Source: Clostridiaceae bacterium
GTDB lineage: Bacteria; Bacillota; Clostridia; Lachnospirales; Lachnospiraceae
Reading direction: 5' to 3'
Assembly: GCA_902362725.1 (NCBI GenBank)
Contig: CABIXM010000005.1
Location: 129,818 to 193,817, forward strand
Length of the DNA stretch: 64,000 bases
Shown here: positions 33,651 to 41,288 of the stretch, piece by piece
Layout: each line of letters starts with the position of its first letter
How positions within the stretch are numbered: the first letter of the stretch is position 1
The notes under the pieces: generated by a model
What the model was told of the DNA's origin: nothing
Database searches by the model: none
Seen by the model: the letters and a program-made list of their open reading frames with translations, nothing else
Position numbers and translations under genes: made by a program

Positions 33651-35030
33651 ATGTATCAACTTCATTTTCATAATCCGGTACCCATTCATTTCATCGGCAT
33701 CGGCGGCATCAGTATGAGCGGCCTGGCCGAGATTCTGCTGAAGGAGGGCTTTCCGGTATCCGGCTCCGACAGCCATACTTCCGATCTGACTGATCACCTG
33801 GCGAAGCTTGGCGCGCAGATCGGCATCGGCCAGAAGGCTTCGAATATCCCGTCGAACTGTGAGGTCGTAGTCTACACGGCGGCCATTCACCCGGACAATC
33901 CGGAATTTACGGCAGCAAAGGAGCGGGGCATCCCGATGCTTTCCAGAGCGGAGCTTCTAGGACAGCTGATGCGCAATTATAAAGAAGCGATTGCGGTATC
34001 CGGCACCCATGGCAAGACCACAACCACGTCCATGATTTCCACGATTCTGCTGGCTGCCGAGGCCGATCCCACCATTTCCGTGGGCGGCATCCTGCCTGCC
34101 ATCGGTGGCAATATCCGGGTGGGCGGCTCCGACACCTTCCTGACCGAGGCCTGTGAGTATACCAACAGCTTCCTGCACTTCTTCCCGACCATCGGGATTA
34201 TATTAAATATAGAAGAGGACCATATGGATTTCTTCAAGGATCTGGCGGATATCCGTCATTCCTTCCACCGATTCGCGGGACTGCTGCCGGAAAATGGTCT
34301 TCTGATCATCAACAGCGACATTGAAAATTATCAGGAGATTAGCGAGGGGCTGGCCTGCCGCGTCGTGACCTTCGGTTCTACTGCAGACGCCGATTATCAT
34401 GCGGAAAATGTGTCCTATGATGAGCTGGCTCACGCCGCCTTCCGTGTGGTGAAGCACGGCGAACCGGGTCAGGAGTACCATTTGAACGTGCCGGGCGGGC
34501 ACAACGTGCTGAACGCCCTGGCGGCCATCGCCCTGGCAGACTCTCTGAAGATTGCTCCTGAGACCATCCGCAGGGGCCTGATGAATTTTTCCGGCACGGA
34601 CCGCCGTTTCCAGTACAAGGGCGAGGTGAACGGCTTCACCATTATCGACGATTATGCACACCACCCGACGGAGATCAGGGCGACCCTCCATGCGGCGCAG
34701 CACTATCCCCACAAGGAGATCTGGTGCGTGTTCCAGCCCCACACCTATACCCGTACCAAGGCCTTCTTCAACGAGTTTGCTGAGGCGCTGACCCTGGCCG
34801 ATCATGTGGTGCTGGCAGATATCTACGCAGCCCGGGAGACCGATACCTTAGGCATCAGCTCCAGGCAGCTGGCTGACCGCATCCGGGAACTGGGCACTGA
34901 CGCCTACTATTTCCCCAGCTTTGAAGAAATTGAGAATTTTTTATTGGAAAAATGTATGCACGGCGACCTGTGTATAACTATGGGTGCCGGAAACGTGATA
35001 GATATCGGCGAAACGCTGCTTGAAAAATAG
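33651..35030 (+). CDS. murC: UDP-N-acetylmuramate--L-alanine ligase
   Basis: MurC adds the first L-alanine of the peptidoglycan stem peptide, using ATP. The 459-residue form starts at 33651 (MYQLHFHNPVPIHFIGIGGI); the longer open frame upstream is not protein-like. It shows the UDP-binding IGIGGISMSGLAEIL, the ATP loop SGTHGKTTTTSM, and the Mur-ligase YAHHPTEI and FQPHTYTRT blocks. GAGGA is spaced 11 bases from the start. The transcript ends at a terminator made partly from DnaA boxes, after which replication genes begin. Confidence 0.96.
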   Translation: MYQLHFHNPVPIHFIGIGGISMSGLAEILLKEGFPVSGSDSHTSDLTDHLAKLGAQIGIGQKASNIPSNCEVVVYTAAIHPDNPEFTAAKERGIPMLSRAELLGQLMRNYKEAIAVSGTHGKTTTTSMISTILLAAEADPTISVGGILPAIGGNIRVGGSDTFLTEACEYTNSFLHFFPTIGIILNIEEDHMDFFKDLADIRHSFHRFAGLLPENGLLIINSDIENYQEISEGLACRVVTFGSTADADYHAENVSYDELAHAAFRVVKHGEPGQEYHLNVPGGHNVLNALAAIALADSLKIAPETIRRGLMNFSGTDRRFQYKGEVNGFTIIDDYAHHPTEIRATLHAAQHYPHKEIWCVFQPHTYTRTKAFFNEFAEALTLADHVVLADIYAARETDTLGISSRQLADRIRELGTDAYYFPSFEEIENFLLEKCMHGDLCITMGAGNVIDIGETLLEK

Positions 35031-35048
35031 TTATCCACATTATCCACA
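35031..35048 (+). promoter_or_regulatory. DnaA boxes 1 and 2
   Basis: Two perfect TTATCCACA boxes lie head to tail at 35031-35039 and 35040-35048, starting at the base after the murC stop codon. Confidence 0.85.
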
Positions 35049-35091
35049 TGCTTTCGGGTGTTTTCTCCCCGCAAAGCATGTGGATTTTTTT
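35042..35091 (+). terminator. terminator of murC built from DnaA-box sequence
   Basis: ATCCACATGCTTT (35042-35054) pairs perfectly with AAAGCATGTGGAT (35073-35085), followed by a T run to 35091. The 5' arm overlaps DnaA box 2; the 3' arm gives a reverse near-box (TGTGGATTT), and TGTGGACAA follows at 35091-35099. Confidence 0.85.
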
Positions 35092-35103
35092 GTGGACAAT
35101 CTG

Positions 35104-35131
35104 TTGACATAAAGATTTCGCAATTTATTAT
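35104..35131 (+). promoter_or_regulatory. candidate promoter between the DnaA-box clusters
   Basis: TTGACA (35104-35109) and TATTAT (35126-35131), 16 bases apart. It could drive the primosome-prs operon and would be flanked by DnaA sites. Confidence 0.5.
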
Positions 35132-35205
35132 GTAAATCCGCTGTTTTCGCCTGTTTTACAGGGTTCCCGGGTTTTTCCAGTCCCATTTCCGGTTGCAAAT
35201 AATAT

Positions 35206-35251
35206 TTTTCCACAAAGTTATCCACATTATCCACATTTTAGCTTATACACA
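35206..35251 (+). promoter_or_regulatory. DnaA-box cluster upstream of the primosome genes
   Basis: Four same-strand boxes lie in 46 bases: TTTTCCACA (35206-35214, one mismatch), TTATCCACA (35218-35226 and 35227-35235) and TTATACACA (35243-35251). With boxes 1-2 and the reverse sites near 35091, the 335-base gap carries at least six. dnaA and dnaN are not here, so it is more likely a regulatory DnaA-binding cluster than oriC. Confidence 0.8.
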
Positions 35252-35302
35252 TCCCGGGGAGAGCCTCTGTCAAAAAAGCCTGTTCTCTTTTTTTCGATTC
35301 TA

Positions 35303-35311
35303 TGCTACAAT
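35303..35311 (+). promoter_or_regulatory. extended -10 promoter of the dnaD-like gene
   Basis: TGCTACAAT is an extended -10 element 55 bases before the start codon. No good -35 box is visible. Confidence 0.5.
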
Positions 35312-35365
35312 AGAGGAGCTTAAAAAGAGCGTAAACAGTAACCTTTTTTGATTCAGGAGTGCAGC

Positions 35366-36457
35366 ATGAGCGGATTTGTATTACACGGAGACGGTGACCA
35401 CGGACATACCCTGGTGTCGAATCTTTTTCTGGACAACTATATGCCGGAAGCCAACGGCGAATATGTGAAAATCTATCTGTATCTTCTGCGCTGTCTGAAG
35501 TCAGACACCCAGGAGCTGTCCATCGAACTCATCGCCAATAAATTCGAGAATACTGAGAGCGATGTGCGCAGGGCGCTGAAATACTGGGAGCGAATGAAGC
35601 TTCTGAAGCTCCAGTATGACAATTCCCAAAATCTGACAGGCATTCAGATTGTGAATGAACCGGAAGCAGGCAATGTAAAGACAGAAACGCAGACTCCTGT
35701 GGCTTCGCAGTCCGCAGCTGCAATCGGCCAAACGGCCGCGGCTGCGCAGACCGCCGCCGGTTCTGTCCCGCCCATAGCGTCATCGACGCCCTCCGCCATC
35801 CTTCCGAAGGATCCCCTGACCCCGGACGAGGCCCAACAGCTCCTCTTCATCTGCGAGCAGTATCTGGGCAAGCCCTTAAGCTCCACCGAGGTCAGCAAGA
35901 TTCTCGATTTGCACGATATCTTCGGCTTCAGTTCGTCTCTGATAGAATATCTCGTAGAATACTCCGTATCAGGCGGACATAAAAGTATCCACTACATAGA
36001 GGCGACGGCCCGTGCCTGGCATCAGGCAGGCTGTGTCACTGTAACCCAGGCCAGGGAGCAGGTGACCATCTTTAACCGGGCTTATTTCAAGATCCTGAAG
36101 GCCTTCGGCATCGCAGGACGCAATCCGGTAGACGCAGAGATCACCTGTATGGATAAATGGCTCAAGGACTACGGTTTCTCCCTGGAAGTGATTTCTGAGG
36201 CCTGCAGCCGCACCATGGCGGCTATCCATCAGCCCAGCTTTCCCTACACGGATAAGATTCTGGCCTCCTGGAAGAAGCAGGGCGTGAAGTCCCTAAGCGA
36301 TATCCAAAGCACCGACCAGAACCGGAGCACCCGGAAGGCCAAAGAAGAGGCTGCGCCTGCAGCTCCCAAACGGCCTGCCTCGCCCAACCGTTTCCACAAT
36401 TTTCAGGAACGCGACTATGATTTTAAGGAGCTGGAAAAGCAGCTCATTAACCAATAA
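35366..36457 (+). CDS. DnaD-domain primosome/replication initiation protein
   Basis: This 363-residue protein should act with the DnaC-like loader to place the replicative helicase. The N-terminal 90 residues look like a winged helix (LYLLRCLKSDTQELSIELIA, NTESDVRRALKYWERM). An Ala/Pro-rich linker follows to about residue 150, then two DnaB_2/DnaD-type helical domains (about 155-230 and 240-310) and a basic tail. The ATG at 35366 follows CAGGAG by 6 bases; an in-frame TTG 18 bases upstream is less likely. It overlaps in function with the gene 14 bases downstream, and DnaA boxes lie upstream. Confidence 0.85.
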   Translation: MSGFVLHGDGDHGHTLVSNLFLDNYMPEANGEYVKIYLYLLRCLKSDTQELSIELIANKFENTESDVRRALKYWERMKLLKLQYDNSQNLTGIQIVNEPEAGNVKTETQTPVASQSAAAIGQTAAAAQTAAGSVPPIASSTPSAILPKDPLTPDEAQQLLFICEQYLGKPLSSTEVSKILDLHDIFGFSSSLIEYLVEYSVSGGHKSIHYIEATARAWHQAGCVTVTQAREQVTIFNRAYFKILKAFGIAGRNPVDAEITCMDKWLKDYGFSLEVISEACSRTMAAIHQPSFPYTDKILASWKKQGVKSLSDIQSTDQNRSTRKAKEEAAPAAPKRPASPNRFHNFQERDYDFKELEKQLINQ

Positions 36458-36471
36458 CCGGAGGACGCCTT

Positions 36472-37443
36472 ATGTCTCTTATGAACACCCAGTACGATTC
36501 CATTATGCGCATGTACGCAGCCCGGCAGGCCCGAAGCCGCCAGGAATACGAAGAGCGCATGGAACAGATACAGAAGGACGTCCCGGAGCTCGCCCCCCTG
36601 GACGCCGATATTACGGCCTGTCAGGCCGCCCTGGTGCGCTCTGCGGTGGAGGAGAATCCTGCCAGACGCGCCGATCTTAAGAGCCGTCTGAAGAACCTCC
36701 AGGAGCAGCGGAACGCCTTGCTTTCCGCCCACGGCCTGACCCCGGCCTCTCTGGAACCGGTCTATGTCTGCCCGGACTGCAAGGACACCGGCTACATCGG
36801 TTCCGACAAGTGCCACTGCTTTTTGCAGGCGGAAATTGATTTATTATATCATCAGTCCAATTTAAATGAAGTTTTAAAGCAGGAAAACTTTGACACCTTC
36901 TCCTATAACTGGTATGATGGCGATGAGAGGGATTCCATGCGCCGCACGGTGGCGGAAGCCCGGCTTTTCATTGAGAACTTTGATACGCAGTTCCAGAACC
37001 TGCTCCTCCTGGGAGCCGTCGGTACAGGCAAGACCTTTTTGTCCAACTGTATCGCCAAAGAGCTGATGGACACCTGCCATTCCGTGGTCTATCTGACTGC
37101 CTTCCAGCTCTTCGATATGCTGTCCAAGGCTGCCTTCGGAGGCGAACGGAACGCACAGAATTATCAGCAGACTTATCCCTATCTGTTCGACTGTGATCTT
37201 CTGATCATCGACGATCTGGGAACAGAGCTGCCCAATTCTTTTACGGTATCGCAGTTCTTCCTGTGCATCAATGAACGGATTCTCCGGAAGAAGTCCACGC
37301 TGATTTCTTCGAATTTGGATATGGAAGCGCTCCGCAGCATCTATTCTGAGCGCACTCTGTCGCGGATCATCAGCAGCTACACGATTCGTCAGCTGCCTGG
37401 AAGCGACATCCGAATTAAGAAAAAATTATATCATCACTCATAA
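36472..37443 (+). CDS. DnaC/DnaI-type helicase loader ATPase
   Basis: A 323-residue AAA+ protein that would load DnaB-type helicase at the origin or at restarted forks. An N-terminal helical part is followed by a cysteine cluster (CPDCKDTGYIGSDKCHCF), typical of Firmicutes loaders. The ATPase core has Walker A GAVGTGKTF, Walker B LLIIDDLGTE and an arginine-finger region near SERTLSRIISSY. It starts 14 bases after the DnaD-like gene, behind GGAGG, so both are one unit. Confidence 0.92.
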   Translation: MSLMNTQYDSIMRMYAARQARSRQEYEERMEQIQKDVPELAPLDADITACQAALVRSAVEENPARRADLKSRLKNLQEQRNALLSAHGLTPASLEPVYVCPDCKDTGYIGSDKCHCFLQAEIDLLYHQSNLNEVLKQENFDTFSYNWYDGDERDSMRRTVAEARLFIENFDTQFQNLLLLGAVGTGKTFLSNCIAKELMDTCHSVVYLTAFQLFDMLSKAAFGGERNAQNYQQTYPYLFDCDLLIIDDLGTELPNSFTVSQFFLCINERILRKKSTLISSNLDMEALRSIYSERTLSRIISSYTIRQLPGSDIRIKKKLYHHS

Positions 37444-37462
37444 ATTTACGGAGGTAACAATT

Positions 37463-38653
37463 ATGTTATTGCAGCGCAGCCAGCGTGTTCTCGAAACTAT
37501 TCCCGTCGGGTCCCTGGGCCTGATCCCCTTAAAGAGCTGTGAGGAGCTCGGCAAAAAGGTCAACGACTATCTGGTCGAGTGGCGTCACAGCAACGATCTG
37601 GAGCACAAGTCCAACATCGCTTTCACCGGCTATGAGCGTGACTCCTATCTCATCAAGGCCTACACGCCCAGATTTGGTTCCGGAGAAGGAAAAGGTTCCA
37701 TCAAGGCCTCTGTCCGCGGAAATGACCTGTATCTGATGGTGGATGTCTGTAATTACAGCCTGACCTACAACCTGTACAATTACACCAACCACATGTCCCC
37801 GGACGACCATTTCCAGGATCTGAAGCGCGTCATCGCTGCCATCGGCGGAAAAGCCCGCCGTATCACCGTATTTATGCCCTACCTCTACGAGAGCCGCCAG
37901 CATAAGCGGAACTCCCGTGAGTCTCTGGACTGCGCGCTGGCTCTGCAGGAGCTGGTTGCCATGGGCGTCGAGAACATCATCACCTTCGAAGCGCACGATC
38001 CCCGCGTACAGAACGCGATTCCGCTCCACGGCTTCGAAACTGTCACCCCGGCTTATCAGCTGGTTAAGGGACTTCTGAACAACACGCCGGGTCTGCAGAT
38101 CGACAGCGACCACATGCTGGTCATCAGCCCGGATGAGGGAGGCATGTCCCGCGCCGTATATCTGGCCAATGTGCTGGGTCTGGATATGGGTATGTTCTAC
38201 AAGCGCCGCGACTACACCCGTGTGGTAAATGGCCGCAACCCCATCGTAGCTCATGAGTTCCTGGGCTCCGATATTGAGGGCAAGGATATGATCATCGTGG
38301 ACGATATGATTTCCTCCGGCGAGAGCATGATCGAGGTTATGAAGGAACTGAAGAGCCGCGGCGCTAACCGCATCTTTGTCTTCTGCACCTTCGCCCTGTT
38401 CACCAACGGCCTGGCTGAGTTCGACAAGGCCTATGAGGACGGCCTCATGACGAAGCTCTTTTCCACCAACCTGGTATACCAGACTCCGGAGCTCTTGAGC
38501 CGCCCGTATTATGTAGACTGCGATATGAGCAAGTACATCGCTCTGCTCATCGACACCCTGAACCACGACGTATCCATCAGCGACCTTCTGGATCCTTACG
38601 ACAGAATCCAGGCGCTGCTGACACGGTACCGGAACGGGGAGCTGCATAAATAA
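37463..38653 (+). CDS. prs: ribose-phosphate pyrophosphokinase (long form)
   Basis: Prs makes PRPP from ribose 5-phosphate and ATP for nucleotide, NAD, histidine and tryptophan synthesis. At 396 residues it is about 80 longer than the usual enzyme. The extra parts are an N-terminal region before the first half-domain and a longer C-terminus. RRITVFMPYLYESRQHKR, FEAHDPRVQNAIPLHG and the PRPP loop MIIVDDMISSGESMIEV are conserved, so it should be active. It is 19 bases after the helicase-loader gene. PRPP users pncB and upp are elsewhere in the window. Confidence 0.9.
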   Translation: MLLQRSQRVLETIPVGSLGLIPLKSCEELGKKVNDYLVEWRHSNDLEHKSNIAFTGYERDSYLIKAYTPRFGSGEGKGSIKASVRGNDLYLMVDVCNYSLTYNLYNYTNHMSPDDHFQDLKRVIAAIGGKARRITVFMPYLYESRQHKRNSRESLDCALALQELVAMGVENIITFEAHDPRVQNAIPLHGFETVTPAYQLVKGLLNNTPGLQIDSDHMLVISPDEGGMSRAVYLANVLGLDMGMFYKRRDYTRVVNGRNPIVAHEFLGSDIEGKDMIIVDDMISSGESMIEVMKELKSRGANRIFVFCTFALFTNGLAEFDKAYEDGLMTKLFSTNLVYQTPELLSRPYYVDCDMSKYIALLIDTLNHDVSISDLLDPYDRIQALLTRYRNGELHK

Positions 38654-38666
38654 ATTCTAAGTACGC

Positions 38667-38702
38667 AAAAAGGAGCTGCACGATTTTAATCGTGGCAGCT
38701 CC
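38667..38702. terminator. terminator between prs and the two-component operon
   Basis: GGAGCTGC and GCAGCTCC (38672-38679, 38695-38702) pair, with CACGATT/AATCGTG inside. Minus-strand TTTTT follows, so it mainly serves the leftward two-component genes. Confidence 0.8.
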
Positions 38703-38706
38703 ACTT

Positions 38707-38951
38707 ATTCCTGCGGAGCAGACTATATGGGGCTCGTTTTGTTAGACTTTGAACCGGTAACCCACGCCCCATCGCCGTGCGCGTAGCACTTTATTCCTGC
38801 GGAGCAGACTATATGGGGCTCGTTTTATCAGACTTTGAACCGGTAACCCACGCCCCATCGCCGTGCGCGTAGCACTTTATTCCTGCGGAGCAGACTATAT
38901 GGGGCTCGTTTTGTTAGACCTTGAATCTGTAACCCACGCCCCATATAGTCT
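38707..38951. repeat. 86-bp tandem repeats carrying copies of the regulator 3' end
   Basis: Units at 38707-38792 and 38793-38878 are nearly identical, and a third merges into the response-regulator gene at 38879. Each unit contains, on the minus strand, codons for WGVGYRFKV and a stop (TAA, then TGA), the exact C-terminus of the adjacent gene, with synonymous differences. AGACTATATGGGGC in the third unit can pair with GCCCCATATAGTCT within the gene. Confidence 0.88.
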
Positions 38952-39603
38952 CAATATACTGGGGCTTCGCGGAATTCACTTCTATCTTTTCCCGAATCTT
39001 CTTAATATGCACCGTCACCGTCGCAATATCTCCCACGGAATCCATATCCCAGATTTTCCGGAATAGTTCTTCCTTGGTAAATACGTGGTTCGGATTCTCC
39101 GCCAGGAAGGTCAGCAGATCGAATTCCCGGGAAGTGAAGTTCTTTTCTTCCCCGTTGACCCAGACCCGGCGGGCGGTTTTGTCAATCTTGATGCCGCGGA
39201 TCTCGATAATACTGTTCTCCTTTACATTGCTGCTCACCAGACGCTCGTAGCGGTTCAGATGTGCCTTTACCCGGGCCACCAGCTCGCTGGGACTGAAGGG
39301 CTTGGTCATATAGTCGTCCGCGCCCAGACCCAGGCCACGGATTTTGTCGATATCGTCTTTCTTGGCCGAAACCATGATAATCGGAATATTCTTTACCTCG
39401 CGAATCTGACGGCAAATCTCAAAGCCGTCCACGCCCGGCAGCATCAGATCCAGAATCACCAGCTGGAATTCCTCTTCCAGCGCTTTCTTAAGACCGAGAG
39501 TGCCGTCCGACGCGATTTCAACCTCAAAGCCGCTCAGTTCCAGATAATCCTTCTCCAGATCCGCAATGGCCTCTTCATCCTCTACAATCAAAATTTTATT
39601 CAT
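38914..39603 (-). CDS. OmpR-family response regulator
   Basis: The 229-residue regulator has a receiver domain with Asp52 as phosphate acceptor (VILDLMLPGVDG), the acidic pocket VEDEE and Lys in MTKPFSP. A winged-helix DNA-binding domain makes up residues about 130-229 (REFDLLTFLAENPNHVFTKEEL, ATVTVHIKKIREKI). Its ATG overlaps the kinase stop (ATGA), so both are translated together. The 3' end is embedded in tandem repeats that carry further copies of the last codons. Confidence 0.94.
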   Translation of the reverse strand: MNKILIVEDEEAIADLEKDYLELSGFEVEIASDGTLGLKKALEEEFQLVILDLMLPGVDGFEICRQIREVKNIPIIMVSAKKDDIDKIRGLGLGADDYMTKPFSPSELVARVKAHLNRYERLVSSNVKENSIIEIRGIKIDKTARRVWVNGEEKNFTSREFDLLTFLAENPNHVFTKEELFRKIWDMDSVGDIATVTVHIKKIREKIEVNSAKPQYIETIWGVGYRFKV

Positions 39604-41096
39604 GTTGCCGGTACCTCCTGATATTTTCTAAGAACAAAGTACATGACAGTTCCTGTATGTTCCTTGCTTGTAGCCCACACCTTGCCGCCGTGATCCTCGA
39701 TAATCTTCTTTACGATGGACAGGCCGATGCCGCTTCCGCCCTTGGACGAATTGCGGGACGCGTCGGTCCGGTAGAACCGGTTGAAGATCAGCGGCAGATC
39801 CTTGGTGGCGATGCCCTTACCGTTATCCTCAATCTCCACCTGGACGAAATCGCCCACGTCCTTGACACGGATATTGATATAGCCCTTGGGTTTGTCGATG
39901 TATTTGATCGAATTGCTGACAATATTGTTGATGACGCGCTTGATCTGCTCCGCGTCGGCGATGACCTGCACGTCCTCATCCACATAATTAAAGTAGGCCA
40001 GCTCGATATTCTGCTCCTCCAGCTCCAGGGAAAGTTCCTCCACACAGTCCGCAAAATAAGCGTTCACATTGATGTGATCGAAGGTGTACGGAATCCGGTT
40101 TGTGTCAATCTTGGAATAGAAGGTCAGCTCATTAATCAGCCGCTCCATATCATTGGCCTTATTGTAAATGGTACGGATGTATTTTTCCTGTTTCTCCGGC
40201 GTATCCGCCACGCCGTCCATAATACCCTCCACGTAACCCTTCACCGCCGTGATCGGCGTCTTCAGATCATGGGAAATGTTGCTGATCAGCTCTTTATTCT
40301 GCCTCTCGGACTCCAGTTTCTCCTCAGCAGATTCCTTCAGACGCCGCCGCATCTCCTCAAAGTCCGTGCAGAGCTCGCCAATCTCGTCATCACCGCCCGC
40401 CGGCATCTCAAAATCCAGATTTCCGTCGGTGATCTTCTTGGTCGCCACCTGCAGATGATGAATCGGCGTAACGATACTCTTATAGATCCAAGCTGTCAGA
40501 ATCAGACTGGTGAAAACCAGAATGATGACCAGCACCAGGACGCTGTCTACCACCATAGATTCCACCTCCGGAATCATGCTGCCGATGGATGTCACGATAA
40601 AGGCCGTTCCCCGGGTTCCGTCGCTGAAAGAGAAATCCAGCTGCTTCACCAGAGCCTGCAGATTCCCGCCGATATAAGTCCCCACATCCTGATCCGAGTT
40701 ATGGGTCCGGTAATCCGGAAGGCTGTCCAGCAGCTCCTCCTGATCGAAGTCGTTATCATTTCCCACAAAAATATACGTATCTGCCTTTCTTACCACGAGA
40801 AAGGAATATCGCGCTTCCAGATCCAGATTCAGGGAATCCAGATATTCCGCATCCAGAAAGGCGTCCGGATCGGTTCCCGCCTTGGCTTTCATTCCCGCAT
40901 AGGCGTCCCTGGTAATCCGGCTCAGCATGGCCGGCGTGTTGGACAGGGTCTCATAGCTGGTATTCTCTATGCCATAGAGCTTCTTAACCGCATTCATCTG
41001 GTAGCGGCTGATGCCGAAGAAGGCCAGCGCCGTGAACATAATCGGGGCCAGAATCAGAATTAAAAAAGTAATCAGAAGTTTTGTCTTGAGTTTCAT
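39600..41096 (-). CDS. sensor histidine kinase
   Basis: A 498-residue membrane kinase with TM1 at about 7-28, an extracytoplasmic sensor of about 150 residues, TM2 at about 183-205, a HAMP domain (205-258) and a HisKA domain with His276 (SHDLKTPITAVKGY). The ATPase has its N box (NNIVSNSIKY) and G boxes (EDNGKGI and GGSGIGLSIVKK). It is the upstream member of the pair with the OmpR-type regulator. The signal sensed cannot be told. Confidence 0.94.
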   Translation of the reverse strand: MKLKTKLLITFLILILAPIMFTALAFFGISRYQMNAVKKLYGIENTSYETLSNTPAMLSRITRDAYAGMKAKAGTDPDAFLDAEYLDSLNLDLEARYSFLVVRKADTYIFVGNDNDFDQEELLDSLPDYRTHNSDQDVGTYIGGNLQALVKQLDFSFSDGTRGTAFIVTSIGSMIPEVESMVVDSVLVLVIILVFTSLILTAWIYKSIVTPIHHLQVATKKITDGNLDFEMPAGGDDEIGELCTDFEEMRRRLKESAEEKLESERQNKELISNISHDLKTPITAVKGYVEGIMDGVADTPEKQEKYIRTIYNKANDMERLINELTFYSKIDTNRIPYTFDHINVNAYFADCVEELSLELEEQNIELAYFNYVDEDVQVIADAEQIKRVINNIVSNSIKYIDKPKGYINIRVKDVGDFVQVEIEDNGKGIATKDLPLIFNRFYRTDASRNSSKGGSGIGLSIVKKIIEDHGGKVWATSKEHTGTVMYFVLRKYQEVPAT

Positions 41097-41165
41097 GACG
41101 TTTCCTCTTATTTTACAAAAATTACAGTTTTATCCGTTGCTCCGAAAAGCTTCAGATACTTATTT

Positions 41166-41174
41166 ATTATAGCA
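41166..41174 (-). promoter_or_regulatory. extended -10 promoter of the two-component operon
   Basis: TGCTATAAT on the minus strand, about 70 bases upstream of the kinase start; no clear -35 box. Confidence 0.55.
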
Positions 41175-41231
41175 TATCCGTCCGCTCCATGCTCCAAAAC
41201 TCTCTCGAAAAAATATAAACTTTTTGTAAAC

Positions 41232-41261
41232 AAAAGGGCCGTCGGATCCCTCCGACGCCCC
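41232..41261 (-). terminator. terminator of the membrane-protein gene
   Basis: On the minus strand GGGCGTCGGA and TCCGACGGCCC pair around GGGA and end in TTTTG, 28 bases after the stop. Confidence 0.85.
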
Positions 41262-41288
41262 TCGTCTCTCATTTTCTGTTATTTCCAA

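Noticed and set aside
35031-35251. Chromosomal origin of replication
   Set aside because: Many DnaA boxes are present, but dnaA, dnaN, recF and gyrB are absent and no strand-switch of gene direction centres here. A regulatory cluster is the safer reading.
38707-38951. CRISPR-like or phage attachment repeats
   Set aside because: The 86-base units are contiguous and contain coding sequence of the adjacent gene, so gene-end duplication explains them.
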